Shown piece after piece: positions 9,828 through 10,274 of a DNA stretch of 10,274 nt. Both the position numbers and the translations under genes were made by a program. Numbering within the stretch: the first letter of the stretch is position 1; the number at the start of each line of letters is the position of its first letter. Under the pieces are notes generated by a model. That model did not search any database. It worked only from the letters and a program-made list of their open reading frames with translations, and was not told where the DNA came from. This DNA is from JBDTMT01 sp033764095 (GTDB taxonomy: Bacteria; Desulfobacterota; Binatia; HRBIN30; CADEER01). The DNA lies in assembly GCA_033764095.1 (NCBI GenBank), contig JANRJF010000150.1:1-10274 (forward strand), written 5' to 3'.

Positions 9828-9912
9828 CTCTCAGCCGTCTTTCAGCCGGGCAGCGTGAGCCCGGGCGAGATCTCGACCGAAGCGGGGTTGGCTGAAAGCT
9901 GACGGCCGACAG
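9820..9912. repeat. Inverted array of GCTGACAGC/GGCTGAAAG-type words
   Basis: The left arm (9820-9847) and right arm (9890-9912) are imperfect inverted copies built from CTGTCAGC, TCAGCC and TTTCAGCC words. CTTTCAGCC (9839-9847) pairs perfectly with GGCTGAAAG (9890-9898). Between them lies a 10-base palindrome, CGAGATCTCG (9866-9875), which could be a dimeric protein's site or chance. The array occupies the divergent promoter region of the deacetylase and Tat genes. Confidence 0.6.
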
Positions 9913-9924
9913 CCGCTCTCCTCG

Positions 9925-9953
9925 TTGACACCCCCCATGGGTCGCTGTACGGC
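9925..9953 (+). promoter_or_regulatory. Candidate promoter of the Tat gene (leaderless)
   Basis: A perfect TTGACA (9925-9930), a 17-base spacer and TACGGC (9948-9953), with the ATG at 9960 only six bases further. The -10 is poor against TATAAT, but the -35 is perfect and spacing optimal. No Shine-Dalgarno precedes the start. Confidence 0.4.
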
Positions 9954-9959
9954 TGGCTC

Positions 9960-10274
9960 ATGTTCGGCATCGGCGTGCCGGAGCTGTTGGTCATCCTGGT
10001 GGTCGCGTTGGTCGTACTGGGCCCGAAGCGACTGCCCGAGGTGGCCAAGGCGCTCGGCAAGGGACTGGCGGAGTTCCGCCGCGCCACCTCCGACCTCACC
10101 GAGGAGCTGCGCAGCGCGCAGACGATGATCGAGCGCGAGGCGCGCGATGCCGAACGGGCGACGCGCCAGCGCGCCGGTGAGCAGCGCATCCCGCCCGGCG
10201 CCGAGCCGCAGCGCGCCAAGCCGCCGGCCGCCGAGTCCGAGCCGGCGCCGCAGGTGGCGCAGGCCGCGGCCGCG
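9960..10274 (+). CDS. tatB: Twin-arginine translocase subunit, TatB-like (3' end beyond window)
   Basis: 105 codons are visible, open to the right edge. The protein begins MFGIGVPELL, has a single membrane helix to about residue 20, then the GP hinge (21-22) and an amphipathic helix starting KRLPEVAKALGKGLAEF (23-39). A charged helical region to about 75 and a Pro/Ala/Glu-rich tail follow. This is the TatA/TatB layout of the Tat system, which exports folded proteins across the inner membrane. Glu at position 8 and the extended charged tail favour TatB, which with TatC recognises twin-arginine signals; TatA usually has a polar Gln there and is shorter. An organism with a single TatA/B-type protein would make the name moot. 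tatC would be expected downstream, outside the window. The ATG at 9937 is out of frame, and 9960 fits the family's N-terminus exactly. Confidence 0.9.
   Translation, partial: MFGIGVPELLVILVVALVVLGPKRLPEVAKALGKGLAEFRRATSDLTEELRSAQTMIEREARDAERATRQRAGEQRIPPGAEPQRAKPPAAESEPAPQVAQAAAA

Noticed and set aside
8776..9858. 360-codon plus-strand frame opposite the deacetylase
   Set aside because: Codon-aligned antisense of the HDAC-family gene, which has all zinc ligands; the antisense product is featureless.

Overview
The window is about 10.3 kb of very GC-rich DNA from what looks like a free-living Gram-negative bacterium. A class A penicillin-binding protein, a TatA/TatB-type translocase subunit, endonuclease III and a large TPR-rich signalling ATPase would suit a deltaproteobacterium-like lineage (Myxococcota, or Binatota/Desulfobacterota relatives). 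That placement is a guess from composition and gene style. No marker gene in the window settles it.

Layout. Positions 1-2682 (minus) hold most of a large MalT/LAL-type STAND ATPase whose C-terminus lies beyond the left edge. It is divergent from an alpha/beta hydrolase (2767-3534, plus). A short repeat-bearing gap separates that gene from a second, unrelated alpha/beta hydrolase (3693-4547, minus). Divergent from the latter are a histidine phosphatase (4699-5277), endonuclease III nth (5377-6075) and a PBP1A-type penicillin-binding protein (6109-8457), all on plus. A 309-base gap then holds hairpins and a compact foldback element. It is followed by a class II-like histone deacetylase family amidohydrolase (8767-9789, minus) and, divergently, the start of a TatB-like gene (9960 to the right edge, plus).

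The genes are mostly single-gene units of general metabolism, DNA repair, wall synthesis and protein export. I see no phage, toxin-antitoxin, CRISPR or defence system, and no obvious multi-gene pathway.

The most interesting material lies between genes. (1) A 100-base near-perfect palindrome (8618-8717) is flanked exactly by 10-base direct repeats, as expected of a MITE-like foldback insertion. (2) Several genes have a promoter-like -35/-10 pair ending only 6-9 bases before the start codon and no Shine-Dalgarno sequence, which suggests leaderless transcripts. Their -10 boxes share a G at the fifth position. (3) A 30-base tandem repeat runs into the nth start codon. (4) Three gaps carry inverted arrays of short reshuffled words. 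(5) The endonuclease III lacks the fourth cysteine of the usual iron-sulfur loop.
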